Positions 48,169-58,130 of a stretch of DNA of 64,000 bases are shown piece after piece. Position 1 is the stretch's first letter; each line of letters begins with the position of its first letter. The notes under the pieces were generated by a model. The model ran no database searches. It was not told the DNA's origin and saw only the letters and a program-made list of their open reading frames with translations. The stretch comes from Scheffersomyces stipitis CBS 6054. Lineage: Eukaryota > Ascomycota > Pichiomycetes > Serinales > Debaryomycetaceae. The stretch lies in the NCBI RefSeq assembly GCF_000209165.1, contig NC_009045.1, forward strand, positions 124,001 to 188,000, read 5' to 3'. A program made the translations under genes and the position numbers.

Positions 48169-49005
48169 ATGATAGTCTCTGGAATCCGGAGTGCAACCAA
48201 CACGCTAATCTTGACCCATTTGTCAGATGAACTTTTAGGCAACCCCCAGCCCTTGGTCGATTACATTTCGCTGGAAAACAACTATTTGGTCGAGTTGGTG
48301 TCTCTTCCTCGGTTCGGTAGAATCATAATTATCTGCGAGACAAGCCAAATCTCGACAGAAATTGCCATGTTGCTCAAATCCTCGCCTGAATGGAACCACA
48401 TCAGAATCTCTTACAGTATAAAAGACAATAAGTTCAGCATAGTTAACCAGCCAGATATGTTCCTAGCTGCGGGAAACCAGTCACAGGAAGTAGAGGTCAG
48501 CTGGAAGGATCTGGTCCATGTAGAATATCTCGAACTCCCGCTGGAAAGCGACAGTCGTCGTTTTCTCATTTCTCCACCACTTTCTCCGCATTCTGAATGG
48601 GACCACTGGGACAAAGCCGAAGAAGGACCAAATGAAAAGACAATGTATTCACCACAAGAGCTTTCACATCTTCTCTGGGAACGTTTGGGAGGATTCGATA
48701 GCTCTATTGTTAGAAAATACAAAGATGAAGAAGGCGAAATGGAGATAGACAATATATCAGAAAATGAAATAAGGACAGAAAATGGAGAAAACACCGAAGA
48801 TGATAAAAGTAGTACTGATACAATTCCATTGTCTTATGGTGAAGAATACGATTTGTCTAGTCAGCCAGAGATATTGTTCCAGAACATAGATAACGGCGTA
48901 CCAGCCATAGTGTTGGACTCTATCAAGAACGAGAATCTAAGAAGACAATCTGTGAAAAGCAAGACGTTGGCTAAAACAGCCATGCCACCCTCTTTCGATA
49001 TATGA
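48169..49005 (+). CDS. RCN1: Calcineurin regulator Rcn1 (calcipressin/RCAN)
   Basis: The 278-residue protein has an RRM-like N-terminal domain (1-110) and the calcipressin signature RFLISPPLSPHSEWDHW (about 130-146), the SPPxSPP-type element whose serines are phosphorylated by Mck1/GSK3. A second calcineurin-contact candidate is PAIVLD (about 245), similar to the PxIxIT docking motif. The acidic, Ser/Glu-rich segment between them is a long insertion of low complexity. RCAN proteins inhibit or, when phosphorylated, activate the Ca2+/calmodulin phosphatase calcineurin. The protein is somewhat longer than S. cerevisiae Rcn1 (211). Confidence 0.9.
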   Translation: MIVSGIRSATNTLILTHLSDELLGNPQPLVDYISLENNYLVELVSLPRFGRIIIICETSQISTEIAMLLKSSPEWNHIRISYSIKDNKFSIVNQPDMFLAAGNQSQEVEVSWKDLVHVEYLELPLESDSRRFLISPPLSPHSEWDHWDKAEEGPNEKTMYSPQELSHLLWERLGGFDSSIVRKYKDEEGEMEIDNISENEIRTENGENTEDDKSSTDTIPLSYGEEYDLSSQPEILFQNIDNGVPAIVLDSIKNENLRRQSVKSKTLAKTAMPPSFDI

Positions 49006-49453
49006 GAATGTTATACACATAAAAGAGAGCACTTAATTGATAAATATCTTGTATGCTATTGTAGAGTAAAAGAAGAAAGGTATACTGATTATATGAGACT
49101 ACATATAGTACCATAAAGATCAAAGTCTACATAAGTGGAGGTTGCAACCACATAGTAAGATTTTTTAATTCTTGTTATCAAACTCTTTCCAAAGATTTAA
49201 GAAGCTATTAGAGAAGGGTATCATAAGCATTTGAACATATGACTCGATTCTCTCTTTGTTTTTCGTACTCTTTATCTTCCTTCGTATCACTCTCTACTAC
49301 ATTTGGAAAACTGATCTGGCACGTGATTCGTAGGCTGAATTTTTTTTGCTAGAAGAGATGAGACTAACATATAATTTCGAATAGTTTTTCAAAAAGGAAG
49401 AGAAGGTGCTTTGCTTCAAAAATAAAGACTTCTTGCTATATAAACACATCAAG
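49006..49453. other. Intergenic RCN1 / CIC1
   Basis: Tandem 448-bp spacer. Close to CIC1 it holds a CACGTG (49320-49325), an A/T8 tract like an RRPE (49337-49349) and a GATGAG core like a PAC element (49357-49362), the usual pair for ribosome-biogenesis genes. Confidence 0.55.
49320..49362 (+). promoter_or_regulatory. Candidate ribosome-biogenesis promoter module of CIC1
   Basis: CACGTG, then AATTTTTTTT (RRPE-like) and GAGATGAGACT (PAC-like GATGAG) lie within 43 bp, 92-134 bp upstream of CIC1. RRPE and PAC co-occur in yeast ribosome-biogenesis promoters. The match to full PAC consensus (GCGATGAG) is imperfect. Confidence 0.4.
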
Positions 49454-50668
49454 ATGGCCAGAACGAGATCCAGGGGCTTAGACTCTCCAAGAACACCAGT
49501 CTCTGCCAAAAGCAAGAAGGTAGGAGCCATAAAATCGAGCTCTGCTACCTCATCTCCTACAGCAGAAAAAGTTAAAAAGATCACAGCAAAAAGAGCCAAG
49601 GCACAAGCAACCGAAGAAAAGGTTGAAGAATCCAAACCTGCAGCCTCTAAGTTGTCTACCAGCACTGTTAGCAGCGAGATCGTCTCTTCTAAAGTGGCAT
49701 CAAAGGCTATTTCTGAGTTGTCTAAGTTCTTAAAGAGAGAAGAATCCAAGAGCAAAGACACTAAATCGACAGGCTTGTTTGACGAATCTGACGAAGACGA
49801 AAAGAAAAACTTGTATTTACAGATTCATACTAAGAAGTTTTTCTCAGAAAAGCCTCAGTTCAAGCCCAAGTTAATAAAATTGACCAAATCCATCTATGAC
49901 CAGACGAGCTTGAAGACTTGTTTGATTGTCAGAGATCAATTGGCCACTACCACAGAACAAATCGAGGCTCTCGAGAACGCCAGTTTGCCCACTGTTTCAC
50001 AGATTCTCCCATTGAAGTCGTTGAAGGCTGAATTCAAGAACTTTGAAAAACGTCGTCAATTTCATGCTGACTATGACTTGTTCCTTGTAGACGATGCCTT
50101 GTTGAACTTGATGCCTACATTGTTGGGAAAGATTTTCTACGGAAACGGTAGCAACAAGATCCCATTGCCTATCAGAGTCACCACCTCGAGTAACACCAAG
50201 GAAATCTCCATTGTCACCATCAAGAACCAAGTTGAAAAATGCCTTCAGTCCACATACTACTTGCCACCTATGGGTGTCAACGTCTCTATTAAGATCGGAT
50301 CGGTCAATTCCACCTTCAGCGAAGAAGAATTGAGCCAAAACTTGCAAGATGCCTTGTCTTTGTTTGAAAAGGATACCTTGAGAAGTGTGAACTTGAAGAC
50401 GACTGCATCTCCCTCGTTGCCATTGTTTTACGCAGAAAAGTTGTACGATGAAGAAGATGTTGTAGAGAATGTCAAGGCTGCTAAGACTAGTGAAAGTATT
50501 TCTGGTCCAAAGTTGTCTGCATTCGAAAAGGGATTGTTGGAATTGGGTGCCGTCGACGACGTTGCTAAGATTATCGGTAAGAAGATGAACACCAAGAACA
50601 AGAAGGTCGTCAAGAAGTCAGCTAAGAAAGCTAACAAGATTGAGAAGCCAAAGAAGGTGAAGGCTTAA
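49454..50668 (+). CDS. CIC1: Ribosome biogenesis factor Cic1/Nsa3 (L1-domain protein)
   Basis: The 404-residue protein combines a Lys/Ser/Ala-rich basic N terminus (1-90), an L1-like ribosomal domain (about 110-320) and a Lys-rich tail ending KKPKKVKA (here EKPKKVKA). The L1 domain includes the DYDLFLVDDALLNLMPTLLGKIFY phrase and the LPIRV strand, typical of Cic1/RSL1D1. Cic1 (Nsa3) joins 60S precursors in the nucleolus at the ITS2 foot and was also found as a proteasome adaptor. The related Utp30 is shorter and lacks the basic tails. ATG 49454 (MARTRSRG) is the first in-frame ATG. Confidence 0.88.
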   Translation: MARTRSRGLDSPRTPVSAKSKKVGAIKSSSATSSPTAEKVKKITAKRAKAQATEEKVEESKPAASKLSTSTVSSEIVSSKVASKAISELSKFLKREESKSKDTKSTGLFDESDEDEKKNLYLQIHTKKFFSEKPQFKPKLIKLTKSIYDQTSLKTCLIVRDQLATTTEQIEALENASLPTVSQILPLKSLKAEFKNFEKRRQFHADYDLFLVDDALLNLMPTLLGKIFYGNGSNKIPLPIRVTTSSNTKEISIVTIKNQVEKCLQSTYYLPPMGVNVSIKIGSVNSTFSEEELSQNLQDALSLFEKDTLRSVNLKTTASPSLPLFYAEKLYDEEDVVENVKAAKTSESISGPKLSAFEKGLLELGAVDDVAKIIGKKMNTKNKKVVKKSAKKANKIEKPKKVKA

Positions 50669-51096
50669 AAAGTGTTATAAAACTTATTAATAGAGGAGGA
50701 GTAATGGGATGCTCTTCCAATTTACAGCATTTCGAACTTTTACAAAAAGCAAATGCTTCTTGCATGTCTGTCCCATAAGTGTATATCTAGCTATTTGAAT
50801 GCACCGAATCTCGGTAGATTGTCGTAGAATATTCTGGATTGTATTGGCGGCAGCAAGTTCATATTGAACAGAGAAATTGCCTTTGACTTAAACTATACGT
50901 TTACTCATTTACATTATCCACTACAAATACATATATTGACCTAATTTAATCAGTTACATGATGATTCTCTTCAGAAACTAACATTTTCTTCATGGCTAAA
51001 ACTGCGCGCACGGTATATTTCAATTTCTCTAATATTAATCTACAATTGTCAAACATAATCCAGTACTTCTTCTTATCTTCACAAATTGTAGTTTCA
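50669..51096. other. Intergenic CIC1 / XRS2
   Basis: AT-rich tandem spacer of 428 bp, with the CIC1 3' UTR and XRS2 promoter. No recognisable element. Confidence 0.5.
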
Positions 51097-53258
51097 ATGT
51101 GGATAGCTACCCACGAAGGAGACCCCAATGAAGGTATGTAACTGTATACTTTTCACTTTCAATATGTTCTCAATTGCTACTGAATTGCAATACTAACATT
51201 TCTATAGAAGTCCGAGTACTACGAAATGGAAAATCCTATGTTCTAGGAAGATACGAGGATTGTAACTTTCGTTTCTATGCACAGCAGATCTCGAGGTACC
51301 AATTGGAAGTAGAAATCGCTAAAGTGGAAAAAGATAGACTTGGCGATGCATCTTATATTACCCCGGTCTCAGTGAAAGTGCTCACCAGGGCTCGCTCCAC
51401 TATAAATGGAAAGACCTATAAACTCGCCAAAGGGGTCAAGGATCCGATTTTGCTAACATACAAAACCGAAACACGTATTGTTTTGGAGCTTTCAAGCAGT
51501 GTCAGTAGTAGCAGCAGCGATGGTTCAACAGAGACGAAGGATTACCCTGTAGTTCTTGAATGGAAACCTTTCAATATCAGTAGTTCTGATAGCGATAAAG
51601 ATGATCTCGAGGAAGCACATCGTAGTGGGGCTGACTTCAGGATATCAAGTCCTTCCGTAGCAACACATCACTACACCACAAGTGACAATTTGAACGCAGA
51701 ACTTGCAATAGCCTTGCTGCGAAGTATACCGGTTGTCGATAAAAGCTGGATAGCTTCTGTAAAAGATGAAACTTCTGGTACGGACTGGTTCTTAGATTTG
51801 GATTGGCACCGATATTTACCAAATCAGAGTGCTTTCTTATTGCCCACCGTAAGACGTCTGCATCTCCTAGATGGAGTGTTTGGAGTGTCTATTTCTTATA
51901 GCAAAGATATCTCATACGACTTGATTAGTTCAATGGGAGGAACTTCCATACCTATAAAATTAAAAGATTACGAATTCCATGGAAGCTTTCGCGGGGACAA
52001 ACTACTCCAAGATATCAAGTTAGAAGTTAAGGCTAAGAACGAAAAGGTTCTATTTCTTGTGGATGGTAAATCTGCGCCAGTTATCACCAATGAGTTGCTG
52101 AAGTATAAGGATTCCCTTGTAGTTACTGAAGAGCAGCTTTGGGAATCATTGAAAGCCATCTCAATCAGCAATTTACATATTATTAATATTGGTGACCTAG
52201 AGCCTAGAGAGTCTACAACTGTACAAGTAGAAGTTTCCGAAGACAAGAAAAGAACCCAAACACAGCCAGAAGCAAGAAAAAGAAGAAAATACGAGAAAGT
52301 CAATAAGCTACATTTTTTTGACTTTAGTGCACCACCAACTCAAGATTCTAGCGACAGCCATGAAGTACTTCCATCTACAAAAGATTCTAAAGAACAAGAC
52401 GAGGATGAGCAGAAATCTACAGTAACGAAAGAAACAACTCCTCCAATAACAGAACATGAGTCTAGTTCCAACACCGACAAAGAAATAGCGGAAGAGCGAG
52501 AGCCTGTAGAAATACCGGTTCAAGAACGTAAAAGACATGTTGGGCACGAAGATTCTATAGAACGACCAAAGAAACTCCCGAAGTTTACCCCCAAAGTGTC
52601 CTTGATCGATGCTATCAAACGGACAAAGGAGCAAGCAAGCGACTCTATAAAGTTGGAATTGGGTATAGAAGACGGCTTGGATGAGGATAGCTTACCTTTA
52701 AATCTATCTAATCTTGCTATTGTTGAAACGATAGAAGTGAAATTGCGTAAAGTCCCAGTGAATAGTGATGAATTGACCTCATCCTTTACTGAAAAATATA
52801 AGGGACGTAAAAATTTCAAAGCATTCAAGAAGAATATGAAACTAAAACCTCAAGTCACAAGAACGTATGTGGGAATGGGGTCATATACCGTAAATAATGA
52901 GATTAACTTTGCTTCAGAAAACAAGACAGCGGAAGGTGTCGAGATGTTACAGGGAGAGAGGCAGCTCACCAAAGACTTTAGTGGCCACATGCTTGATGTG
53001 AAAAGAATAGACGAAGATTCAGACGAAAATGAAGAGGTTGGAACAGAAACGTTCTCTTTCGCGTCAAAAAGGCATAAACTGAGAAGCCAAGAGCCGTCAC
53101 TATTTGTAGACGAAGACTCTCAACCACAGGAACCCACCAAACCTAGAGCAAAGTCCAGAAGTGTTGCAACAAAAACTACTCTGTCACATGTTCACCATGA
53201 TGTCGATGACGATGACGACGATAACGAATTACCACGGTTTGGTTTCAGTAGAAGGTAG
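51097..53258 (+). CDS. XRS2: MRX complex subunit Xrs2/Nbs1 (spliced)
   Basis: Exons 51097-51133 and 51208-53258 code 695 residues starting MWIATHEGDPNEEVRVL. Residues about 1-115 are an FHA domain (SYVLGRYEDCNFRFY, then ISRYQLEVEI), followed by a BRCT-like region. Residues 546-555 read RKNFKAFKKN, matching the NFKKFKK Mre11-binding motif of Nbs1. The last 15 residues are acidic then LPRFGFSRR, the FxF-type Tel1/ATM-binding tail. A poly-Asp run precedes it. Xrs2 brings Mre11-Rad50 to the nucleus and to double-strand breaks and activates Tel1. The long middle is Ser/Glu-rich with many SQ/TQ sites. The gene converges on the lipase gene with only 30 bp between stops. Confidence 0.9.
51134..51207 (+). 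other. XRS2 intron
   Basis: A 74-bp intron with donor GTATGT (51134-51139), perfect TACTAAC branch point (51191-51197) and acceptor TAG (51205-51207). Joining G to AA restores a Glu codon and supplies the conserved Met-Trp start. Confidence 0.92.
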
Positions 53259-53288
53259 CATTTGTATATATTATAGAAAGTCTTCTAA

Positions 53289-54347
53289 CTATTTGATTTT
53301 CATTCCGCAAAGCCCTAGCTTACGAAAGTACGTGTTGTGACTTTTAAAATAGTTGCGACTAATGTAGTCTATTAGGCTGATGCCCTGGAAGTCTTTCCTG
53401 ATACAGTAAGGATTGTCTCCCGTTACACAATCCACCACTGTATCTGGGAATGGTACTGTTGTGTCTGACGAGCAGTTCAAGTAGATCTGGTTGTCAAACT
53501 GGTGATAGGCGTTCAAAATGTTGTTATTCGGGATAGTGGTCACAATATCATTCTTATGTACTATTCGGAAGTACTTTCTATTGTAGGTGTTGTGTTTGGG
53601 TTCAATATTACTACCCATTACCTTGTCAACCCACTTGACAAACTCTCTGTTTCCTACTAAAGGTTGTCCCATTGTCACCAAAGTCATTTGGACATACCCT
53701 AGATCTAGATAATGTAGCGCGAGTAAAAGAGCTACACTTCCTCCCATTGAATGGCCCACAATGAGCAACTCGCAGTTTTCATAGTTTAATTCCTTGTCTA
53801 AAACTACTCTGATATTAAGAAGAGTGTGGATGTAGTATTCAAAGAATCCTTTGTGAACTTTGCAATTGTCTCCGCAATACGGGAGTTTGTGTCTAAGGTT
53901 GGAATATTGTACCATGTCGACTTTCAAATCAGTGTAAGAGTCGAAAAACGATCGTGTACCTCTGAGTGAGACTATAATTGTCTTCTTCGGTGGTTTTTCA
54001 GTGCTTGTATCGTTATAATTAAAGATGTTGGCATAGGTAGTGGCTATGTATCCTGTTACCAGATCATCGAAATACCATTGGTACGCCAAAGTCACATTAG
54101 GAAACCGTTCTTCACAGCTCAAATCACATTGAAATGGTTCACTTATTCCTCCAACGCTAGATATACAATATGAGATATCTATGAGGTGAGCGTAAGTAAA
54201 AAGATTTGAATATATGTCTCGGTCAATTGGTTTAGGAACCTCTTGAGATGGCTTTAAATTGAAGAACTGTTGCTGAGCGGCAGCTAGAATCGACACAAAA
54301 GAACTCCATAGCACTAATGGTAGGAGATTGAGACAACTGAGAGGCAT
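53289..54347 (-). CDS. Secreted class-3 (fungal) lipase
   Basis: The 352-residue protein has a signal peptide (residues 1-25, hydrophobic core LLPLVLWSSFVSILAAA) and a class-3 lipase domain. The nucleophile is Ser200 in IVGHSMGGS. The catalytic Asp is in HKNDIVTTIP and the His in YHQFDNQIYL, the usual order for Rhizomucor-type lipases. SLRGTRS carries the oxyanion residue. Eight or more Cys residues fit an extracellular disulphide-bonded protein. The nearest yeast relative is probably Lih1 (YJR107W). The ATG at 54347 gives the best signal peptide; a TTG codon two positions upstream is not used by yeast. The substrate is presumed to be acylglycerols. Confidence 0.9.
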   Translation of the reverse strand: MPLSCLNLLPLVLWSSFVSILAAAQQQFFNLKPSQEVPKPIDRDIYSNLFTYAHLIDISYCISSVGGISEPFQCDLSCEERFPNVTLAYQWYFDDLVTGYIATTYANIFNYNDTSTEKPPKKTIIVSLRGTRSFFDSYTDLKVDMVQYSNLRHKLPYCGDNCKVHKGFFEYYIHTLLNIRVVLDKELNYENCELLIVGHSMGGSVALLLALHYLDLGYVQMTLVTMGQPLVGNREFVKWVDKVMGSNIEPKHNTYNRKYFRIVHKNDIVTTIPNNNILNAYHQFDNQIYLNCSSDTTVPFPDTVVDCVTGDNPYCIRKDFQGISLIDYISRNYFKSHNTYFRKLGLCGMKIK

Positions 54348-54674
54348 GGTCAATGAAACATACCAAATTATAATGCCTCCATAAGCTTAGTCTTCAAAGT
54401 AAACCACTCCAGTGTAGAAGCAAGATGCGGTAGGAAATGGTAAGAATTGGAATGACTATGTTCCCCCATATTAGGTCACATGACCTGTCTGGTTATGTTC
54501 CAAATGTAAAGTCTTATCGTGTGATGCAGCTAGATTTCGCAGCAATTTCAGGCGACTAAATCTGGACTTACATGCTGGCACATATTGCAAGAACTTGGAG
54601 CTGTTTTCTGGATTTACATGCGCTATTAGAACCTTCTGGTATAAAGTTTGTCATTCGTGTGTTCTCTTCTGTTT
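54348..54674. other. Intergenic lipase 5' flank / KAR5 3' flank
   Basis: Both neighbours are on the minus strand. The 327 bp include TGAAACA at 54354-54360 just before the lipase start, TCACATGA at 54476-54483 and TTTCGCAGC at 54535-54543. No gene is seen. Confidence 0.55.
54476..54483. promoter_or_regulatory. TCACATGA palindrome upstream of the lipase gene
   Basis: E-box-like TCACATGA lies 129 bp upstream of the lipase start, within GTCACATGACC, one of the recurrent TCACRTGA sites. Confidence 0.4.
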
Positions 54675-56246
54675 TCATATTTCCATCTCCGTTCGGTATC
54701 TCTGTACATATTGTAGTAGTCTCACTATTATGAGAGCGCTCACCACTCCCAACACTATAGAAGTTCCCATTAATACACCTCGAAGCACGAACCACATTTT
54801 CCTGAAAAGATTCTTGCTCTTGAATGACAATGAAATTTTCTTCAGTTTGGGAAAGTACCGAATTGTTAGCAAGAAAATAATGAAAAAGGAGCTTGAAATC
54901 ACCACTCTGTATGTTGCAGTAGTGATCCTATTCCATATTCTCGAGAAAGGAAGGCCGATTTTGAGGAGTGGATTGATTCTGTTAATGGAAGAAAACATGT
55001 CAAAAATGTATGCGGTGAAATTGTTGACTTCGTTTATCAAGAGTCCAACGTTGGCGCTCATATGCTCCATCTTAACTTTCGTGTTTTCCAAATATGTCTC
55101 CATTACAATTACTGATTCATTAATAGATTCTTCTACCTTTAATTTGGAATGGTTTAGAAAAGAATCTAGTTGCTTTTCGTATGTTTGTGTGAGTCCTTTT
55201 ATAGCACTCTCTAGTCTCTCTTCTATAAGCTCGTGTTGATGAATAATTAGTTGGTTGTTTACCGAGATTGCCAGATTCATATCCAGGACAATTCCTTTAT
55301 CTTTCTGTAGAATGATCAGCAACTCGTTCGTTAACTCCTGATTCATACCAGTCGAGGAAATTAGTTTTTCTAGCTTATTTTCCATGTATTCCACTATCTT
55401 AACTGAATTTTGAGAAGAAGCTAACACTTTTTCTGAAACTTCATCAATGACTACATCGATGTTGCTCTTCTTGTTCACAATTTCTGTGGACAATTCATCC
55501 AATTGGGAAATGATAGAAGTGAAATGTCCATCGATATTTCCTAGAAATGTGTCCACCTCTTCAGAATAATCCTTTAGTAACAGAATAGAATCATGTAGTA
55601 CAAACTTAAGGTGGGTATTGTAGTTTTGAAGTTCGCTTTGCATCTCCTGTCTATCTCTCTTTTGATCGCCAATAATACTGTTCATAGTCGCAAGAACTTC
55701 ATCAAACTTGTTTTTGAGAATAGCTTCTCTTTCTTTACTATTTCCATTTGATTTCTTGATATCTTGGAGGAATTTTGAATACACAAGAGTTATATTTTGG
55801 TACAAATCTATTATCTGTTCTTTTTGATAAGGAAATGATTCTTGATAACAAATAGTTGCGATTTCGCGATAGTAGCCACTAAACGTCGTCCAGTACTGTG
55901 GGGTGTGCTGCAACTCAGCTATACATAATTCTACCCCATTGGTCAAATCATTGCAATATTCTGGATACATCATTCTCGCTTCTTGGAATTCGCAAATGGA
56001 TAACTTCACTGCCAGAACTTTGCGTTCGTAAGGATCTAATGATTCTATTCCTTGGGCTGAGCATTGAGGAAGGATATTGCTTATCGAGTCCATCACACAT
56101 TTGTTGTTTTTTATATTATAGTATAGTTCTGTAAAGTATTGGTTGTTACCAGGTAGGAGTTGCTCGACAGGTCTGTTTTCAATTTGGTTTTGGTAGTACA
56201 TGGCCGACACTGCTACTATGTGAAAAGAAAGTAGCGCACATAGCAT
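54675..56246 (-). CDS. KAR5: Nuclear fusion (karyogamy) protein Kar5
   Basis: The 523-residue protein has an N-terminal signal sequence (1-15), a lumenal Cys-rich domain (about 45-135, including KCVMDS, LPQCSAQGI, LSICEFQEAR, YCNDLTNGVELCIAEL) and coiled coils over 140-400. Hydrophobic segments near 405-420, 430-460 and 485-510 follow. The Cys pattern is that of the Kar5/GEX1/Brambleberry family. Kar5 sits in the nuclear envelope near the spindle pole body and promotes fusion of nuclear membranes in mating yeast. A TGAAACA pheromone-response element lies 152 bp upstream. Length agrees with S. cerevisiae Kar5 (504). Confidence 0.88.
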   Translation of the reverse strand: MLCALLSFHIVAVSAMYYQNQIENRPVEQLLPGNNQYFTELYYNIKNNKCVMDSISNILPQCSAQGIESLDPYERKVLAVKLSICEFQEARMMYPEYCNDLTNGVELCIAELQHTPQYWTTFSGYYREIATICYQESFPYQKEQIIDLYQNITLVYSKFLQDIKKSNGNSKEREAILKNKFDEVLATMNSIIGDQKRDRQEMQSELQNYNTHLKFVLHDSILLLKDYSEEVDTFLGNIDGHFTSIISQLDELSTEIVNKKSNIDVVIDEVSEKVLASSQNSVKIVEYMENKLEKLISSTGMNQELTNELLIILQKDKGIVLDMNLAISVNNQLIIHQHELIEERLESAIKGLTQTYEKQLDSFLNHSKLKVEESINESVIVMETYLENTKVKMEHMSANVGLLINEVNNFTAYIFDMFSSINRINPLLKIGLPFSRIWNRITTATYRVVISSSFFIIFLLTIRYFPKLKKISLSFKSKNLFRKMWFVLRGVLMGTSIVLGVVSALIIVRLLQYVQRYRTEMEI

Positions 56247-56397
56247 ATTGTAGAATAGTATAGTGAATGAAAAATGAGAATGAAAACAGGATAAAGCACT
56301 ACTTTTTTAATTAAATCCTTACTTTGACAATTCCATAAGAACTTGTAATATCGTCTTCTTTTACCTGTTTTTCTTCTTGTTTTTCAAGCAATAACCA

Positions 56398-56404
56398 TGA
56401 AACA
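56398..56404 (+). promoter_or_regulatory. Candidate pheromone-response element of KAR5
   Basis: TGAAACA is the Ste12/Cph1-binding PRE. It lies 152 bp upstream of KAR5, within the 297-bp spacer to the next gene, and can act in either orientation. A single copy could also be chance. Confidence 0.4.
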
Positions 56405-56543
56405 CTTCCTAAACTAAAGAATGAAATGGATGCAAAATCCTGTATATGGTTCTGCTGACATAATCGATCAACCGAATGAATTTTTCATTTCTTGAACCTG
56501 GGTTTACAAGACTTCTACTCTCTTACCAGAAACCTTAGTTAGG

Positions 56544-57983
56544 ATGATCACACGGAGTCTAAGAACGTCAAGATTGACGGTACGAAGACATTATCTGACT
56601 CTGCCGCTCCTGTTTGTTCCAAATGAGGAAATACACCGATTTGAAGGAGAACTCTTAACGAATGAAGAGAATGAAGCACTGATTCCAGACAGACCTCAGC
56701 TTCAACAGTCTCAGAAGTACCACCACAATATCATAAGTCCAGAGGATGTAGCCGACCTTATCACACGACCAAACATTAATGATACTCTAATTACTGTTCT
56801 TTCGCAGGATAGCACTTTCTTGGGTAGTTCATCTCATAAGCTAGTCAACATCGATCCGAGTAAAGCTACAGAACCTGCCAAACTTAGATTCGCTAATATC
56901 GGGCTCAGGTGGATAAGCCTCTTCAACAAGCAGGTGAGGACGCTTTCTGAGTTACCCTCTAGTTCCGAGACTTTCAGCTTCAGTTTCCAGAAAAAACTGG
57001 TCAACGATATCATTTCTTCCAAATATGCTGAAGTATTGTCAGAGCCCGATTTCTACCTTTATACCAACGAGAACTTGAAATCTTTCTACGATTCTTTCAA
57101 GGCATTTACTAATAGTGAAAGAAGACTTCATGGCTTGCTTGCTCCTTCAGAGTTGGCACATACAGTTTTCTTTGAAAATGTCACATTATTCCTCATAGGC
57201 ACAACCGAAGTAAGAGAGAGCTCTGCCAACTTTGAAGTTTTGATCTCGTTTTTAGAGCAAAATGCCAGTTTCTGTACTTCCCAGAATCTCCAAGAGATTT
57301 TGGTTCATCTAATCCACAACTTGTACGAATCAAAGCTACCCTCTATTCAATCTAAACTTGCATCCTTTAACGAATTCTTCGATAGCCAGGAATCGCTGGT
57401 AGAACAATCTAAGTTCTTTGGGTTGGAACCCGGGACTTTGGACAAATTGGCTTTCTTGATGTCGGTGTCGGGCAATATCGACAAAGCGAATAAGATTTTG
57501 TCGTTTTTGATAGAGAAGCATGGTATATGCCCCTCTCAGGATACCATCAACATATTCCTTTCTAACTACCAAAAAAGTAACCGGTCTACTCTAGGCAGAG
57601 AGAAGTTTCTTAGAGAACTTTCATTTCTTAAACCAGCTCTTTGTCATAGAAGTTTGAGTTCTATCGAGTTCAGTGTGTTGCTTGAATACACAGTTAACGA
57701 CATACAAGATTTGCATCAGTTCATCAATTTGGTAACCAGCAACAAAAACGGAACCAAACTCTTGTCTAAATATCAGTTGGATCTCTTGAAAAAACTTCAG
57801 GACATACAGAAAGCTTCACAATTTACAAATACAGAAAAGGCACTCCAGTATACTCAGTTGGTAGTAAGGCTAGTAGAGAGTCAGGTGAAGTTATCATCTC
57901 AGGCGGTTGAATTAGTAGAGGCAGAGAACTACAAGTTGGGTATGAAACATAATAATGGCGAAGCGATACGGTCACTTCAATAG
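56544..57983 (+). CDS. Predicted mitochondrial helical protein, function unknown
   Basis: I cannot name this 479-residue protein. The N terminus is Arg/Ser/Thr-rich without acidic residues (MITRSLRTSRLTVRRHY), as in a mitochondrial presequence. The rest is mainly alpha-helical. Residues about 300-350 (DKLAFLMSVSGNIDKANKILSFL) followed by a CPSQDTINIFLSNYQKS stretch look like degenerate pentatricopeptide repeats. Fungal PPR-like proteins of this size are translation or RNA-stability factors for mitochondrial mRNAs (for example the Aep, Pet or Rmd9 groups), but which one, if any, is unclear. It converges on the Rim9-like gene with 147 bp between stops. Confidence 0.78.
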   Translation: MITRSLRTSRLTVRRHYLTLPLLFVPNEEIHRFEGELLTNEENEALIPDRPQLQQSQKYHHNIISPEDVADLITRPNINDTLITVLSQDSTFLGSSSHKLVNIDPSKATEPAKLRFANIGLRWISLFNKQVRTLSELPSSSETFSFSFQKKLVNDIISSKYAEVLSEPDFYLYTNENLKSFYDSFKAFTNSERRLHGLLAPSELAHTVFFENVTLFLIGTTEVRESSANFEVLISFLEQNASFCTSQNLQEILVHLIHNLYESKLPSIQSKLASFNEFFDSQESLVEQSKFFGLEPGTLDKLAFLMSVSGNIDKANKILSFLIEKHGICPSQDTINIFLSNYQKSNRSTLGREKFLRELSFLKPALCHRSLSSIEFSVLLEYTVNDIQDLHQFINLVTSNKNGTKLLSKYQLDLLKKLQDIQKASQFTNTEKALQYTQLVVRLVESQVKLSSQAVELVEAENYKLGMKHNNGEAIRSLQ

Positions 57984-58130
57984 ATGTACATAGAAAGATA
58001 GTCAGTAGACATTATTTGCATTCCTATTTTCGTAACCCTATATAATGACCCGGTATAAATGATAAATATTGCTATGGATGAAATGAATTGAATAAATAAT
58101 AAAGTAACGAGGTTACAATGAGTAGACAGT

